From Streptomyces humicola (GTDB lineage: Bacteria; Actinomycetota; Actinomycetes; Streptomycetales; Streptomycetaceae), in the NCBI RefSeq assembly GCF_024436035.1, contig NZ_JANFNG010000027.1:1-64000 (forward strand): a stretch of DNA of 64,000 nucleotides, in the 5' to 3' direction. The notes under the pieces are model-generated. The model saw only the letters and a program-made list of their open reading frames with translations. It made no database searches and was not told where the DNA came from. The position numbers were made by a program, and so were the translations under genes. Within the stretch, counting starts at the first letter, position 1. Every line of letters begins with the position of its first letter. Below are positions 7,884-17,660 of this stretch, piece after piece.

Positions 7884-10229
7884 TCAGTGGGGACGCTCAG
7901 GGCGGCGCCCTGGGGGTTGGGTGGGCTCGGGCAGGATGGTCGGCGGGTTAAGAGGGCGGGTTTGCACTGTGCTGTGGGATACCGTGACGGTCTCTCCGAA
8001 GTGTCGGATCTGTATCGGTTCTCCCTCTTGCAAGGTGTACGAGGCATGGGAGCCCGTGATCTCGACCCGCAGGCATCGCTGTCGCACGTGTACCGAGAAG
8101 GCGAGTCGGCTAAGTTTCTCGGGCAGTCTGGGGGCGAAGTGCAGGGTGCCGGCGCGCCAGCGCATGCCGCCGAAGCCGCATACCAAGGCGATCCAGCTGC
8201 CGGCGAGGGAGGCGATGTGCAGGCCGTCCCTGGTGTTGTTCTCCAAATCCGCCAGGTCCATCAACGCAGCCTCGCCCAGGTAGTCGTAAGCGAGTCGTAG
8301 GTGGCCGACCTCGGCGGCCAGGGCGGCTTGAACGCAGGCGGAGAGGGAGGAGTCCCGGACGGTCAGCGGCTCGTAGTAGGCGAAGTTGCGCGTTTTCTGT
8401 TCCTGGTCGAAGGCGTCACTGAAGATGTACATCGCCAGCACCAGGTCCGCTTGCTTGATCACTTGCTTGCTGTAGAGGTCGAAGTATGGGAAGTGCTGCA
8501 TCAGCGGGTAGTCATCGGCACGGGTGTCAGCAAAGTTCCATACCTGGCGGCTGGTGAAGCCCCGGGACTGCTCGTGGATTCGCAGTGCGCTGTTGTACGG
8601 CAGGGTCATCGCCTTCGCGGCGTTCCGCCATGCCGCGGTCTCCGCTTCATCAACGCTAAGCGCTGCTGCCTGCTGCGGGTGGCGTTGGGCAGCGTCGGCA
8701 GCGGCGCGCAGGTTTGCCTGGGCCGTGAGGTTGGTGTAGGCGTTGTCGTCCGCGAGCGCACTGTACTCGTCGGGCCCGGTGACACCGTCGATGTGGAAGC
8801 GGCCGTGCGGGTCGTAATAGCCCCGGGAGTACCACATCCGGGCTGTTTCCACCAGCAACTCCACCCCTGTCGCACGTTCGAACTCCTCATCACCTGTGAG
8901 AGAGATATAACGTACGACGGCATTGGCGATGTCGGCGTTGACGTGGAATGCGGCGGTCCCCGCCGGCCAGTAGCCGGAGCACTCGGCGCCGTCGATGGTC
9001 CGCCAAGGGAAAGCGGCCCCCTTCAGACCGAGCTGATGGGCACGGTCGCGTGCGGCTGGCAGTGTGAGCTGGCGCCAGCGCAGTGCCTCGGCGACGCAGC
9101 GCGGATGGGTGAAGGTGAGCATCGGCAGGACGAAGGTCTCTGTGTCCCAGAACGCGTGCCCGTCGTACCCCGAGCCGGTCAGGCCCTTGGCTGGGATCGC
9201 ACGACGCTCGGCCCGGACGGCGGCCTGCAACACATGGAAGAGTGCGAAGCGGACGGCCTGCTGGATCTCCGCATCACCGTCGATCTCGACATCCGCGTGT
9301 TTCCAGAAGTCGTCCAGGAATTCTTGCTGCTGGCCGACCAATCCTTGCCAGCCGACGTGGCGTGCTCCGGCGAGTGCGGCCTCCACCTGATCGCGGAGGG
9401 CTGGCAGGGAGCGCGTTCCCGACCAGCCGTAGGAGACCAGCTTTTCCATTCGGAGGGTTTCGCCGGGCTTGAGGTCGGTGATGACGGTGAGCCGGGCGAC
9501 GTCGTCCACGCTCTCGCTGGAGGTCTGGGTGAACGCCGGCCCCTGCACGGTGTGGTCGGCGGCAGCCGTGATCCGCAGTCCGCTCCGGGCGGTGCGGTGC
9601 ACCAAGCGCAGCTGCATGCCGCGGGCGAAGTTCTCCTCAGGCTGCAGCGGGGATCCCAGGGCAGCGGCGACCCGGGGATCGCCATTGAGGTGGGGCATGG
9701 GCTCATTGGCGACGAGTTCGGACTGGATGACGAGTTGAACCTCGTTGTCCAGCGGCTGCACCTCGTAAGCGATCGCGGCGATCGCCCGATGGGTGAAGGA
9801 AACGAGACGGGTGGTGCGGATGCGGATGGTCTTGCCAACGGGCGAGGTCCACTTGCATTTACGGTGCATCAGCCCGTTTCGTAGATCAAGGACCCGCTCA
9901 TGGGAGTGGGTCTGCCCGTACCGCAGGTCCAGCTGCTCGTCGTCGACCATGAGGCGGATGAGCTTGCCGTCGGTGACGTTGATGACCGTCTGACCGGACT
10001 CCGGATATCCGTAGCCCGCCTCCGCGTAGGGCAGCGGATGCAGTTCGTGGACGCCGTTGAGGTAACAACCAGGCAGGCCATGCGGCTCGCCCTCCTCGAG
10101 GTTGCCTCGCCATCCGATGTATCCGTTGGACAGGGCGAACAGCGATTCACTCTGTGCCAGGACGTCCCAGTGGAGACCGGTTTCGCGTAGGCGCCAGGGT
10201 TCGACCCTGTAGGCGGAATGAGTGATCAC
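7884..10229 (-). CDS. Glycoside hydrolase family 65 enzyme (disaccharide phosphorylase-like)
   Basis: This 781-residue protein spans the N-terminal beta-sandwich, a linker, the (alpha/alpha)6 barrel and the C-terminal sheet of GH65. Family landmarks are NGYIGWRGNLEEGEPHG near residue 35, GYDGHAFWDTETFVLP near 355, and GVTGPDEYS near 483, where Glu488 is the expected general acid. KQADLVLAMY near 605 belongs to the phosphate site. Members phosphorolyse maltose, trehalose, kojibiose or related alpha-glucosides; the exact sugar cannot be told from sequence. A phosphorylase saves ATP by giving a sugar phosphate directly. It is last in a minus-strand run, 48 bases after the CoA-transferase. Confidence 0.85.
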   Translation of the reverse strand: MITHSAYRVEPWRLRETGLHWDVLAQSESLFALSNGYIGWRGNLEEGEPHGLPGCYLNGVHELHPLPYAEAGYGYPESGQTVINVTDGKLIRLMVDDEQLDLRYGQTHSHERVLDLRNGLMHRKCKWTSPVGKTIRIRTTRLVSFTHRAIAAIAYEVQPLDNEVQLVIQSELVANEPMPHLNGDPRVAAALGSPLQPEENFARGMQLRLVHRTARSGLRITAAADHTVQGPAFTQTSSESVDDVARLTVITDLKPGETLRMEKLVSYGWSGTRSLPALRDQVEAALAGARHVGWQGLVGQQQEFLDDFWKHADVEIDGDAEIQQAVRFALFHVLQAAVRAERRAIPAKGLTGSGYDGHAFWDTETFVLPMLTFTHPRCVAEALRWRQLTLPAARDRAHQLGLKGAAFPWRTIDGAECSGYWPAGTAAFHVNADIANAVVRYISLTGDEEFERATGVELLVETARMWYSRGYYDPHGRFHIDGVTGPDEYSALADDNAYTNLTAQANLRAAADAAQRHPQQAAALSVDEAETAAWRNAAKAMTLPYNSALRIHEQSRGFTSRQVWNFADTRADDYPLMQHFPYFDLYSKQVIKQADLVLAMYIFSDAFDQEQKTRNFAYYEPLTVRDSSLSACVQAALAAEVGHLRLAYDYLGEAALMDLADLENNTRDGLHIASLAGSWIALVCGFGGMRWRAGTLHFAPRLPEKLSRLAFSVHVRQRCLRVEITGSHASYTLQEGEPIQIRHFGETVTVSHSTVQTRPLNPPTILPEPTQPPGRRPERPH

Positions 10230-10277
10230 GTTCGGTCCCTCCTGCCGAGGCGTTGCGGGTCGGCATTGACCGGTCTC

Positions 10278-11555
10278 TCAGGTCGTATGTGTGCGCATGG
10301 TGGGTTCCGTCAGGGGGTTGTCCGGTTCGCAGTGGTGTGGCGGGATCGCTCCGGCCCCGCGCAGGTTATCGATTCCGGCTGCGTCGAAGCCGAGTTCGCG
10401 GAGTATGGACTCGGTGTGTTCGCCCAGGTCCGGGGCCGGACGCGGGCTGACCTTCCGTTCCTGGTCGAGCCGCACGGGGCTGTCTATGGTCAGGTGCGGC
10501 TTGGCGCTGCTGTCGTCGATCGGCACGAGAATCTGGTTGGCGAGGAGCTGGGGGTCTTCGGCGCATTCTTCGAGAGTCTGGACGACTCCGTAGGTGACGT
10601 CGGCGGCGTCGAGCACCTGGCGCCAGTCGGCGAGGGGATGAGTGGCGAAAGTCTTGTCCAGCAGAGCGGCGATCTCGGCGGCGTGGGCGCGGCGGCTCGC
10701 GGTGTTGGCGTAGTGCGGGTTCTCTGCCGCCTCTGGGTGGCCTATGGCCCTGAGGAACAAGGGAACCTGCTTGTCCTCGTTGACGAAGGCCAGCAGCAGC
10801 CAGCGGTCGTCCGCGGTGCGGTAGGCGTTTGCGAGCGCGTTGGGCGGGTTCAGCCGGTCGACCGGGCGTGGGTTCTGCGCACCGGCGAGTACGGCTTGCA
10901 GCCAGACCCCCGCTGCCCAGGCGCCTTCGGCGATCAGCGAGGCGGTGACGTGTGCGCCCTGGCCGGTCTTCTCCCGGCGGTACAGCGCCGTCATGATCCC
11001 GGCGTACAGGCTGACGGCCGTCGCGTGGTCACCCGAGCCCGGCACGTTGATTCCCGGTGGCGTGTCACGCTGGCGGGTCACGTCCATCAGGCCGGTACGC
11101 GCCCAGTAGGCGGTTGCGTCGAAGCCGGGCAGGTGTGCGTCCGGACCGGATTCGCCGAAGCCTGTGACGTCCGCGTAGATCAGCCGGGGGTTGAGGGGGG
11201 CGAGGTCTGCGTACTCCAAGCCCAGCTTGGCCCGTGTCGGGGGCGGAAAGTTCGTCACCACCACGTCCGCCCACCGCACCAGCCGCTCGAGAACGGCCCG
11301 CGCGTCGGGGCACTTGAGGTTCAGCTCGATGCTGCGCTTGTTGCGGTTGGTCAACTGCCAGGCGTAGTTGGCACCTTCAACCTTCGGGTTGGGGGGCAAA
11401 CGGCTGAAGGCCCTGTATGTGTCTCCGGTGCGTGGCGGTTCGACCTTGACGATGTCGGCACCGAAGTCCCCGAGCACGGTGGCCGCTGCAGGTCCGGCGA
11501 TGAAGCTGGCCAGATCGACGACGTGCACTCCTTCGAGCAGAGGCGTGTTCTCCAT
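10278..11555 (-). CDS. CaiB/BaiF family (class III) CoA-transferase
   Basis: A 425-residue family III CoA-transferase. It shows GVHVVDLASFIAGPAAATVLG at the N-terminus, DIVKVEPPRTGD and RNKRSIELNLK, and ADVVVTNFPPPTRAKLGL. FDATAYWARTGLMD follows, where the catalytic Asp is expected in this family. These enzymes move CoA between carboxylic acids through an aspartyl-CoA anhydride; the substrate is not predictable here. ATG 11555 follows GGGAAGAG. An upstream open frame is antisense-like and is not part of the gene. It lies 164 bases downstream of the HAD-acyltransferase, so it may join the lipid operon or have its own promoter. Confidence 0.85.
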   Translation of the reverse strand: MENTPLLEGVHVVDLASFIAGPAAATVLGDFGADIVKVEPPRTGDTYRAFSRLPPNPKVEGANYAWQLTNRNKRSIELNLKCPDARAVLERLVRWADVVVTNFPPPTRAKLGLEYADLAPLNPRLIYADVTGFGESGPDAHLPGFDATAYWARTGLMDVTRQRDTPPGINVPGSGDHATAVSLYAGIMTALYRREKTGQGAHVTASLIAEGAWAAGVWLQAVLAGAQNPRPVDRLNPPNALANAYRTADDRWLLLAFVNEDKQVPLFLRAIGHPEAAENPHYANTASRRAHAAEIAALLDKTFATHPLADWRQVLDAADVTYGVVQTLEECAEDPQLLANQILVPIDDSSAKPHLTIDSPVRLDQERKVSPRPAPDLGEHTESILRELGFDAAGIDNLRGAGAIPPHHCEPDNPLTEPTMRTHTT

Positions 11556-11719
11556 GAGTGACTCTTCCCTTCCGATCTTCGACATCCGCTCGTGAACTTC
11601 CCTTACATGAGGCATGAGTCGCGGCCACGGACCCACCGGTGCTGGGTTGAGGACGGGCAGTGTGTGGACTTCCTCGGCTGTACCCGCGTGCGGCCACGCA
11701 GCGAGACGAGCACTCACTT

Positions 11720-13174
11720 TCAGTAATGCATATGGGAGATGTCTCCTGGCCAGTCGGCCAGGGTGTCGAGGAAGCGCTGGCGGACGTATGCGACGTGGTC
11801 GTCGAGGTCGTCCGGGCTCCAGCCCGATGTCGGGACGGGCTCGAGCGCCGCGACGTCCACGGTGCCCGGATGCAGCCAGAGCGAGTTGCGCCACATGAGT
11901 TCCCCGGTGTTGCGGATGACGATCGGCACGATCGGCACGCCCGCCTGGACGGCGATGTGAAAACCTCCCTTCTTGAACGGGCCGAGCGTCGGGCTGGGGG
12001 AGCGGGTGCCCTCCGGTGCGATGGCGATCGAGATGCCGTCGCGTAGCTTGCTGACCGCCGGCTGCAGGGCCTCCTTCGCCTGCTGGGTGTGGGCGCGGTC
12101 GATGTAGACGATGTCCACCAGCCACCCGATGGGGGCGAAGCGTGGGTCGTGGGCCAGCTCCTTCTTCGCCACGCCGGTGACGTCGCGGCGGAGGAGGTCG
12201 CCGATCACCAGCATGTCGAGGCTGCTTTGATGGTTGAACATGAACACGGCCGGGCGCTGGGCCCACAGGTTGTTCTCGCCGGTGACGTTGAGCGTCACGC
12301 CACCGAAAGCCAGGGCGAGGCGACAGCCCGCTCCGGTGCCGACGTTCGCACCGGCCTGCCGGTTGCGGTTGAGCAGGCCGACGCCGATACCCAGCGTTGC
12401 GGATGTGCTCAGCGCGGTGAGTGCCGCGCCGGTGCGTAGGGCGGATGAGAGCGTGACACCGCGGCGGGGCGGTTCGAGCCGCACGATCGGCCAGCCTCGC
12501 ATGTGTGCCATGTCGACGAGTCCCGGCTCGGGGTTCAGCGGCCGTGGGTGGCCGACTGCTTTGAGCATCGGAACGTCCTCGGCGCCGTTGCTGTAGGCGA
12601 AGCTGTCGGAGAGGTGGATGCCCTCCTGCTTGGCGTAGTCGGTGATCGCTCGCGCCTTGCCGGGGCCCCAGAGGACGTCGCCGTCCACATCGCCGGTGAG
12701 TGTCCCGGCCCGCACCTTCGGGCGCGTGCACAGCACGGTGTCGAAAACCATGTCGATGGCGACGGGATCGGCCTGGAACGGTGTCGCGGACGTCGCCATG
12801 ACGACCCGGTGCCCGGCCTTGCGGTGCGCGTGGACCAGTTGGCGCGCCTGTGGATAGATCCGGCTGGCGATCTCCTGCCGGAACAGTCGCTCGCCGAGTT
12901 CGCTGAGTTCGTCCTCCGTGCGTCCGGCCAGTGCCTCGAAGGCGACGCCGACGAGCGTGTCGAGGGGAGCCTGCCGGAACCGCATGTCCAGTGCGGCGAG
13001 TGCCAAACGGCTGAACTGGCCTGGACTGATGTCGGCATGGCGCGCCCGGTCGCGGTAGACGGTCTCTACCGTGTAGCCCTCGATGATCGTTCCGTCGAGG
13101 TCGAAGAACGCCGCGGTCGACGGTCCCGGTGGCGCGTCGGCGATGGACGCGAGGAGTGCGGCCACGCTTGTCAT
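11720..13174 (-). CDS. plsC: Bifunctional HAD phosphatase / 1-acylglycerol-3-phosphate acyltransferase
   Basis: A 484-residue fusion. Residues 20-225 are a HAD-IB phosphatase with FFDLDGTI (Asp25, Asp27), MATSAT and the late SNGAEDVPML motif. Residues 290-484 are an LPLAT/PlsC acyltransferase with NHQSSLDM (His315, Asp320) and APEGTRS (Glu388). The acyltransferase would convert lysophosphatidate to phosphatidate. The HAD half could dephosphorylate it or a related intermediate toward diacylglycerol (inference). The same architecture occurs in M. tuberculosis Rv2483c, also beside plsB and a DGAT. ATG 13174 overlaps the plsB stop by four bases (ATGA), indicating translational coupling. Confidence 0.88.
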   Translation of the reverse strand: MTSVAALLASIADAPPGPSTAAFFDLDGTIIEGYTVETVYRDRARHADISPGQFSRLALAALDMRFRQAPLDTLVGVAFEALAGRTEDELSELGERLFRQEIASRIYPQARQLVHAHRKAGHRVVMATSATPFQADPVAIDMVFDTVLCTRPKVRAGTLTGDVDGDVLWGPGKARAITDYAKQEGIHLSDSFAYSNGAEDVPMLKAVGHPRPLNPEPGLVDMAHMRGWPIVRLEPPRRGVTLSSALRTGAALTALSTSATLGIGVGLLNRNRQAGANVGTGAGCRLALAFGGVTLNVTGENNLWAQRPAVFMFNHQSSLDMLVIGDLLRRDVTGVAKKELAHDPRFAPIGWLVDIVYIDRAHTQQAKEALQPAVSKLRDGISIAIAPEGTRSPSPTLGPFKKGGFHIAVQAGVPIVPIVIRNTGELMWRNSLWLHPGTVDVAALEPVPTSGWSPDDLDDHVAYVRQRFLDTLADWPGDISHMHY

Positions 13175-15126
13175 GGCCGCCCCCCGGATGCTGGCGGCGA
13201 CGAGGTTGCCGCGCCGATGTCCCTCAGCGCCAGCGCGCGGGACCGGTGCACCCGCCCGACGAGCGTCTCCAACTCGCGTACGAACGCTGCTCGCCGGTCC
13301 GCGACCTGCTTGCCCCCGGGATCGGCCAGCCCCCGGTGGCGGGCGAGTTGCAGCCCGGTGGAGAACAGCTCGACGGACAGCGATTCGCTGCTGGTGATGC
13401 GCTGCTGCAGCAGCAGCTGGCGCCCGACACCGAGACATTCAGCCAGAAACGGTCTTTCCTCCACCGGCTCGTGTGACGGGCGAGCGGCGAGCCGCTCCGC
13501 CACGACGAGGTATGCCTCCAGAAACGACGTCAGGACCCGGTGGGCCAGGTGCGGACTGACGCGCTCCAGCAGCTCAGCAGCGGCATACGGCGACCGCAAC
13601 AGCTCGGGCCACTGCTCGTCGATGAGGGAAAGTTCGGATCGCATCTCGTTACGGAAGATCCGCTTGTCGCTGAAGAAGAACTCGAACTTCAGCAACTCCC
13701 GCAGCCGAAGCGCTTCTTGCCAGCCGACCGCAACGGGATCCCGGTAGTGCTCCTCGGCCGCGGCCTGAAGCACCAGCTCGGCCACGGCCCGGTTGACCAG
13801 GAAGTGGATGATGTTGTTCCGGTAGAAGGCGGCAACCAGATCCTGGTTCTCGGCGACCTGGTACACCGGGTGGGTGCCCTCGCCGTAGCAGGTGATCACG
13901 CCACTGGAGATCAGCACCTCCAGCACGCGTTCGATGCCGCCAGCATCCCCAAGGGGCAGTTCGGCGACGCTTGGCAGGTTGCGACGCCGGACATAGTCGA
14001 GCAGCGGGCCGAGCTCGGCTTTGATCTCGGCGACCGTCAGGGCCCGGCCGTCGATGCCCAGCAGACACAGCGTGACAAGCCCCATCGCCGTGACCGGTGT
14101 GACGGAATCGATGCGGCGCATCACCGCGATCCCCAGCTTCTGGATGGCGCGGCGCCGCTGCACCGGAGGCAGCGTCGCCCAGTGGCGCCCCACCTCACCT
14201 GCGAGCGACAACGGCTCCCCGAAAGCCAGGTGCACCTGACCACGCTGCCTACCCTGCGCCCGGATGTACTGCACCACCCAGGACAGGCTCTCAGGCCGCT
14301 TAGTCCCGCCGCGCGCCTCCTCCTCCATGGCGCCGACCTCGTACAACTGGTCGTAGGTGATCGAGACCGGGACGATGTAGATGTCGTCCACGCCCCGGTC
14401 GCAGAAGGCCTCGGTCAGGTAGGTCAACATGCCGTAGCGGGGAGGACGCAGCTTCCCGGTCCGGCTGCGACCGCCCTCGACGTACCACTCGAGATTGCAC
14501 CCGTTGAGCAACAGGTGGCCCAGGTACTGGCGCAGTACCCACTTGTAGATCTCGTCCCCCGCAAAACCGCGGCGGATGAACACGTACCCGCTGCGCCGCG
14601 CCAGCGGGCCCAGCGGCCAGAAAGAGAGGTTGATCCCGGACAGGACGTAGTTCGGCGCGAAGCGGTTCCGCAGCAGCGCCGGGCGCAGCACCAGCGGATC
14701 GAGATAGGAACGGTGGCTGGGAAGGAACACCAGCGGGTGGTGCTGACCGAGCCGCCGCAGTTCGCCCAGGCGCGCACGGGCGATGTCGATCCTGTAGGCG
14801 CGGGAGACGTATGCGCCGAACCGACCCCAGCTGTCGATGGCGATCCTGTTCTGGCCGGCCACCATTTCCCGCAGGTACGCGCGGGCGCCTCGGTCGACTT
14901 CGTCGCGCGGAAGGCGCAGCCTGTCGGCCAGTTCCCCGACGCCGGACCGGTAACGGACGCTTCTGATGATGTCCTCGCACACCAGGAACGGGATGTCCTG
15001 CCGGCCAGCCACGGGATGGTCCTCACGACCCCGGGCCGGCGCGCTGTGCCGCCGCAGGAGCCATGGCAGCGATCCGGCCCTGGACCCGGCCAGGCGGTCC
15101 CGCAGCATACTCACACCAACGATCAC
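13171..15126 (-). CDS. plsB: Glycerol-3-phosphate 1-O-acyltransferase
   Basis: A 651-residue PlsB-type enzyme that puts the first acyl chain on glycerol 3-phosphate at the membrane. Motif I is PSHRSYLD (His138, Asp143). Later motifs include GYVFIRR, YVEGGRSRTGK and IVPVSITYD, and a long helical C-terminal region follows. The GTG at 15126 is chosen because it overlaps the TGA of the preceding DGAT gene (GTGA) and GGGAGG lies seven bases upstream. ATG starts a few codons either side are possible. It is the third gene of the tightly packed lipid operon, corresponding to Rv2482c in M. tuberculosis. Confidence 0.9.
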   Translation of the reverse strand: MIVGVSMLRDRLAGSRAGSLPWLLRRHSAPARGREDHPVAGRQDIPFLVCEDIIRSVRYRSGVGELADRLRLPRDEVDRGARAYLREMVAGQNRIAIDSWGRFGAYVSRAYRIDIARARLGELRRLGQHHPLVFLPSHRSYLDPLVLRPALLRNRFAPNYVLSGINLSFWPLGPLARRSGYVFIRRGFAGDEIYKWVLRQYLGHLLLNGCNLEWYVEGGRSRTGKLRPPRYGMLTYLTEAFCDRGVDDIYIVPVSITYDQLYEVGAMEEEARGGTKRPESLSWVVQYIRAQGRQRGQVHLAFGEPLSLAGEVGRHWATLPPVQRRRAIQKLGIAVMRRIDSVTPVTAMGLVTLCLLGIDGRALTVAEIKAELGPLLDYVRRRNLPSVAELPLGDAGGIERVLEVLISSGVITCYGEGTHPVYQVAENQDLVAAFYRNNIIHFLVNRAVAELVLQAAAEEHYRDPVAVGWQEALRLRELLKFEFFFSDKRIFRNEMRSELSLIDEQWPELLRSPYAAAELLERVSPHLAHRVLTSFLEAYLVVAERLAARPSHEPVEERPFLAECLGVGRQLLLQQRITSSESLSVELFSTGLQLARHRGLADPGGKQVADRRAAFVRELETLVGRVHRSRALALRDIGAATSSPPASGGRP

Positions 15127-16613
15127 GACGATGCCTCCCATGCCTTCCGCCACGTGGGCAGGCCCTGGGACGCCGTCCCGCCGCCGACGCGCAGCACCTC
15201 GTCCAGGCCCGCCCGCATGCAGTGCAGGAACAGGTCGGGCTCGGTGACCGCGGCCGGGTCCGCGTTGATCCCGATACAGCACACGCCGCAGTGCGACCCC
15301 AGGACAACCATGACCGCACACCCGGGCAGCGGCCCGAAAGGGAACATCCGCTCGATACGGGCGCCGGCGATGTAGACCGGCACGGGTATTCCCCGGAAGT
15401 TGCTGGCTTGCAGGTCAAGCTGGGCGGACTGGCCGGCGTACCAGTCGGTGAGCAGTGCCGTCGGGATCCGGCTCAATACCGGCGCGAGCACCTGCAGGGA
15501 GTCCAGCGCCGGTTCGTGGCGCACGCCCAGGATGGTTTCGTGGATCGCCGCGATCCGTTCGGCGGGATCTTCGACGTCGACCGGGCCGGCGAAGCGCGCG
15601 CCGGCGAAGCGATTGCCGCCCATCGGGTTGTCTTCAGCACGCATGCTCACCGGCATCGCCATCGGAATCCGCCCGACGGAGCTGCCCATCGCCCCGTGGT
15701 AACGGCGGAAGCCGCCGAGAAGCGCAGCGATGTAGGCATCGTTGAGCGAGCCGCCCCCTGCCTTCCCCGCCCGTTTGAGGGCGTCCACCGTGGTCTCCAG
15801 CACCGAGAACCGGTAGGACAGACTCCGACCGCGCAGCAGCGGCGAAGGCGGGCACGTCGGCGGGGCCAGCACACGGCCCAGCGAGCGCGCATACCGGACC
15901 GCCGCTGCCGCGCCGGCCGGGCGCGTGGCGAGGGCGGCCAGCGTCCCGGGCGCACGCAGCGCCGTAGTCGCCAGGCGGACCGGCGCGGCACGCACGCCCC
16001 TGGTCACCTGCTCGCCCAGCGCGCCCCACGATCCGATCGGCTCAGCCGCTGGCGCCTCGCACCGCCACTTGTGCGGAGTGTGTCTGCGCCGACGGCTGTG
16101 CAGCAGGGCCAGCAACTGAATGCCGCCCAGCCCATCGGTGAGGCTGTGATGCGTCTTGAGCAGGTAGACCGCCGGCCCCCCGTCCGGGCCTTCGACCAGC
16201 AGCGCCTGCCACGGCGGGCGAGCAGTGTCGAAGGGCTCGCTCACCACGGTCTGGCACACCTGCAGCGCCTGTTCGAACGTCGAAGGCGACGGCAGGTGCT
16301 GCCGCCGCACGTGGAAGCTCAGGTCGAAGTTCGGGTCCACCGCCCAGACCGGATTGCCCAGGTGCAGCGGCGTGTTCACAACGCGCATCCGAGCCCGGGG
16401 CAGGACCCGGGTGACCCACTCGTGCGCCGCCATGAACCGGTCCCAGTCGGGAGTGCGGTCAAGGACTTCCACCGCGGCCACCGGCGACCGCAGCCGAGGG
16501 TCGGCCTCCATGCGCCAGATCGTCGCCTCGAAGTCCGTCATCGTGCGCTGGACGCCCCACTCGACTGGCGTACCCGTCTCGACCGCACTGGCCGGAGGGT
16601 CGATCGCGCCCAT
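15123..16613 (-). CDS. Wax ester synthase/diacylglycerol acyltransferase (WS/DGAT)
   Basis: A 496-residue member of the bacterial wax ester synthase/DGAT family, which makes triacylglycerol or wax esters from acyl-CoA. The condensing motif HHSLTDG (His155, His156, Asp160, Gly161) is intact, preceded by PPWQALLVEG. The C-terminal half has the family LNDAYIAALLGGFRRYH and NFRGIPVPVYIAGA motifs. ATG 16613 begins one base after the gpsA stop, with GGGGGAGG inside the gpsA end as ribosome site. The stop overlaps plsB. Storage lipid synthesis is a known part of hypoxic dormancy in mycobacteria (tgs1), which fits this island. Confidence 0.92.
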   Translation of the reverse strand: MGAIDPPASAVETGTPVEWGVQRTMTDFEATIWRMEADPRLRSPVAAVEVLDRTPDWDRFMAAHEWVTRVLPRARMRVVNTPLHLGNPVWAVDPNFDLSFHVRRQHLPSPSTFEQALQVCQTVVSEPFDTARPPWQALLVEGPDGGPAVYLLKTHHSLTDGLGGIQLLALLHSRRRRHTPHKWRCEAPAAEPIGSWGALGEQVTRGVRAAPVRLATTALRAPGTLAALATRPAGAAAAVRYARSLGRVLAPPTCPPSPLLRGRSLSYRFSVLETTVDALKRAGKAGGGSLNDAYIAALLGGFRRYHGAMGSSVGRIPMAMPVSMRAEDNPMGGNRFAGARFAGPVDVEDPAERIAAIHETILGVRHEPALDSLQVLAPVLSRIPTALLTDWYAGQSAQLDLQASNFRGIPVPVYIAGARIERMFPFGPLPGCAVMVVLGSHCGVCCIGINADPAAVTEPDLFLHCMRAGLDEVLRVGGGTASQGLPTWRKAWEASS

Positions 16614-16614
16614 G

Positions 16615-17640
16615 TCAGCCGGCCTCCCCCTCGGTCGCGGGCTCGACGTGAAGCAGCCCGCGGAAGGCTTCCCGTGGGGTCCTCCCCTCGTTCACCACGG
16701 CATCGATCTCACCGATGATGGGAGCATCCACACCGAACTTCTCCGCGAGCTCACGCGACGCCCGCGAGGCGCGAACGCCCTCCGTCACCATGCGCGAGCT
16801 TCGAGTCACCTCGTCTACTGTCTTGCCCTGCGCGAGCTGGACCCCCAGGGTGCGGTTGCGGCTGAGCGGGCTGATGCTGGTCGCGATGGCGTCACCAAGG
16901 CCGGTCAGCCCGGCGAATGTGGCCGGATCACCGCCCATGGCGACACCCAGTCGGGTCATCTCGGCCACCCCGCGGCTGATCACCATGGCCCGCGTGTTGT
17001 CCCCGGTTCCGAAGCCGTCCGCCATCCCGGCGGCGATCGCGACGACGTTCTTCACAGCTCCACCGACTTCCACACCGATCACGTCGGTGCCCGTGTACAC
17101 CCGGAACAAGCTGGTCCGCATCAGGCTCTGCAGGCGCTGGGCGACGGAAAGATCCGGCATCGCGATAACGGCCGCCGCTGCCAGTCCCGCAAGAACCTCC
17201 TTCGCCAGGGTCGGCCCGGACAAGACGCCTGCGGGATGGCCGGGAAGCTCCTCCGTGATCACCTCAGTCATCCGGTTGTTGGTGCCTTCCTCGAAGCCCT
17301 TCGCGAGGCTCACCACCGGGACCCAGGGACGCACGTGAGGTGTCAGCTCCGCCAGGACCTGACGGAACGCGTGCGTCGGCACAGCCATGACGACCACATC
17401 CGCCTGCTCGGCGGCCGCAGGCAGCGACGCCGTCGCCTTCAGCTCCGGATGCAACGAATGGCCCGCAAGATAGTCGGGGTTCTCGTGGGTAGTGCTGATC
17501 CGCTCGGCCAGTCCCGGCTCGCGCGCCCACAGAAGAACCGGTACATTACGGGCAGCCAGCGACGCGATTGTGGTTCCCCATGATCCAGCGCCGACGATCG
17601 TCATCCGCGGCGTACGCTCCCGGTTCGGGCTGACGTGCAT
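16615..17640 (-). CDS. gpsA: NAD(P)-dependent glycerol-3-phosphate dehydrogenase
   Basis: A 341-residue enzyme reducing dihydroxyacetone phosphate to glycerol 3-phosphate, the backbone for plsB. The Rossmann loop IVGAGSWGTTIA starts at about residue 15. Further motifs are SLAKGFE, LSGPTLAKEV, EVGGAVKNVVAIAAGMADG with the catalytic lysine, and GLTGLGD. It leads the four-gene lipid operon and is separated from the DGAT start by one base. A housekeeping gpsA is expected elsewhere in the genome, so this is probably a stress-dedicated copy that would also reoxidise NADH. Confidence 0.93.
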   Translation of the reverse strand: MHVSPNRERTPRMTIVGAGSWGTTIASLAARNVPVLLWAREPGLAERISTTHENPDYLAGHSLHPELKATASLPAAAEQADVVVMAVPTHAFRQVLAELTPHVRPWVPVVSLAKGFEEGTNNRMTEVITEELPGHPAGVLSGPTLAKEVLAGLAAAAVIAMPDLSVAQRLQSLMRTSLFRVYTGTDVIGVEVGGAVKNVVAIAAGMADGFGTGDNTRAMVISRGVAEMTRLGVAMGGDPATFAGLTGLGDAIATSISPLSRNRTLGVQLAQGKTVDEVTRSSRMVTEGVRASRASRELAEKFGVDAPIIGEIDAVVNEGRTPREAFRGLLHVEPATEGEAG

Positions 17641-17660
17641 TGTTCAGTCCCGCAGCGCGG

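Noticed and set aside
10278-12731. Very long minus-strand open frame upstream of the CoA-transferase
   Set aside because: The N-terminal 390 codons are an Arg/Pro-rich out-of-frame shadow of the HAD-acyltransferase; only the part from 11555 is a gene.
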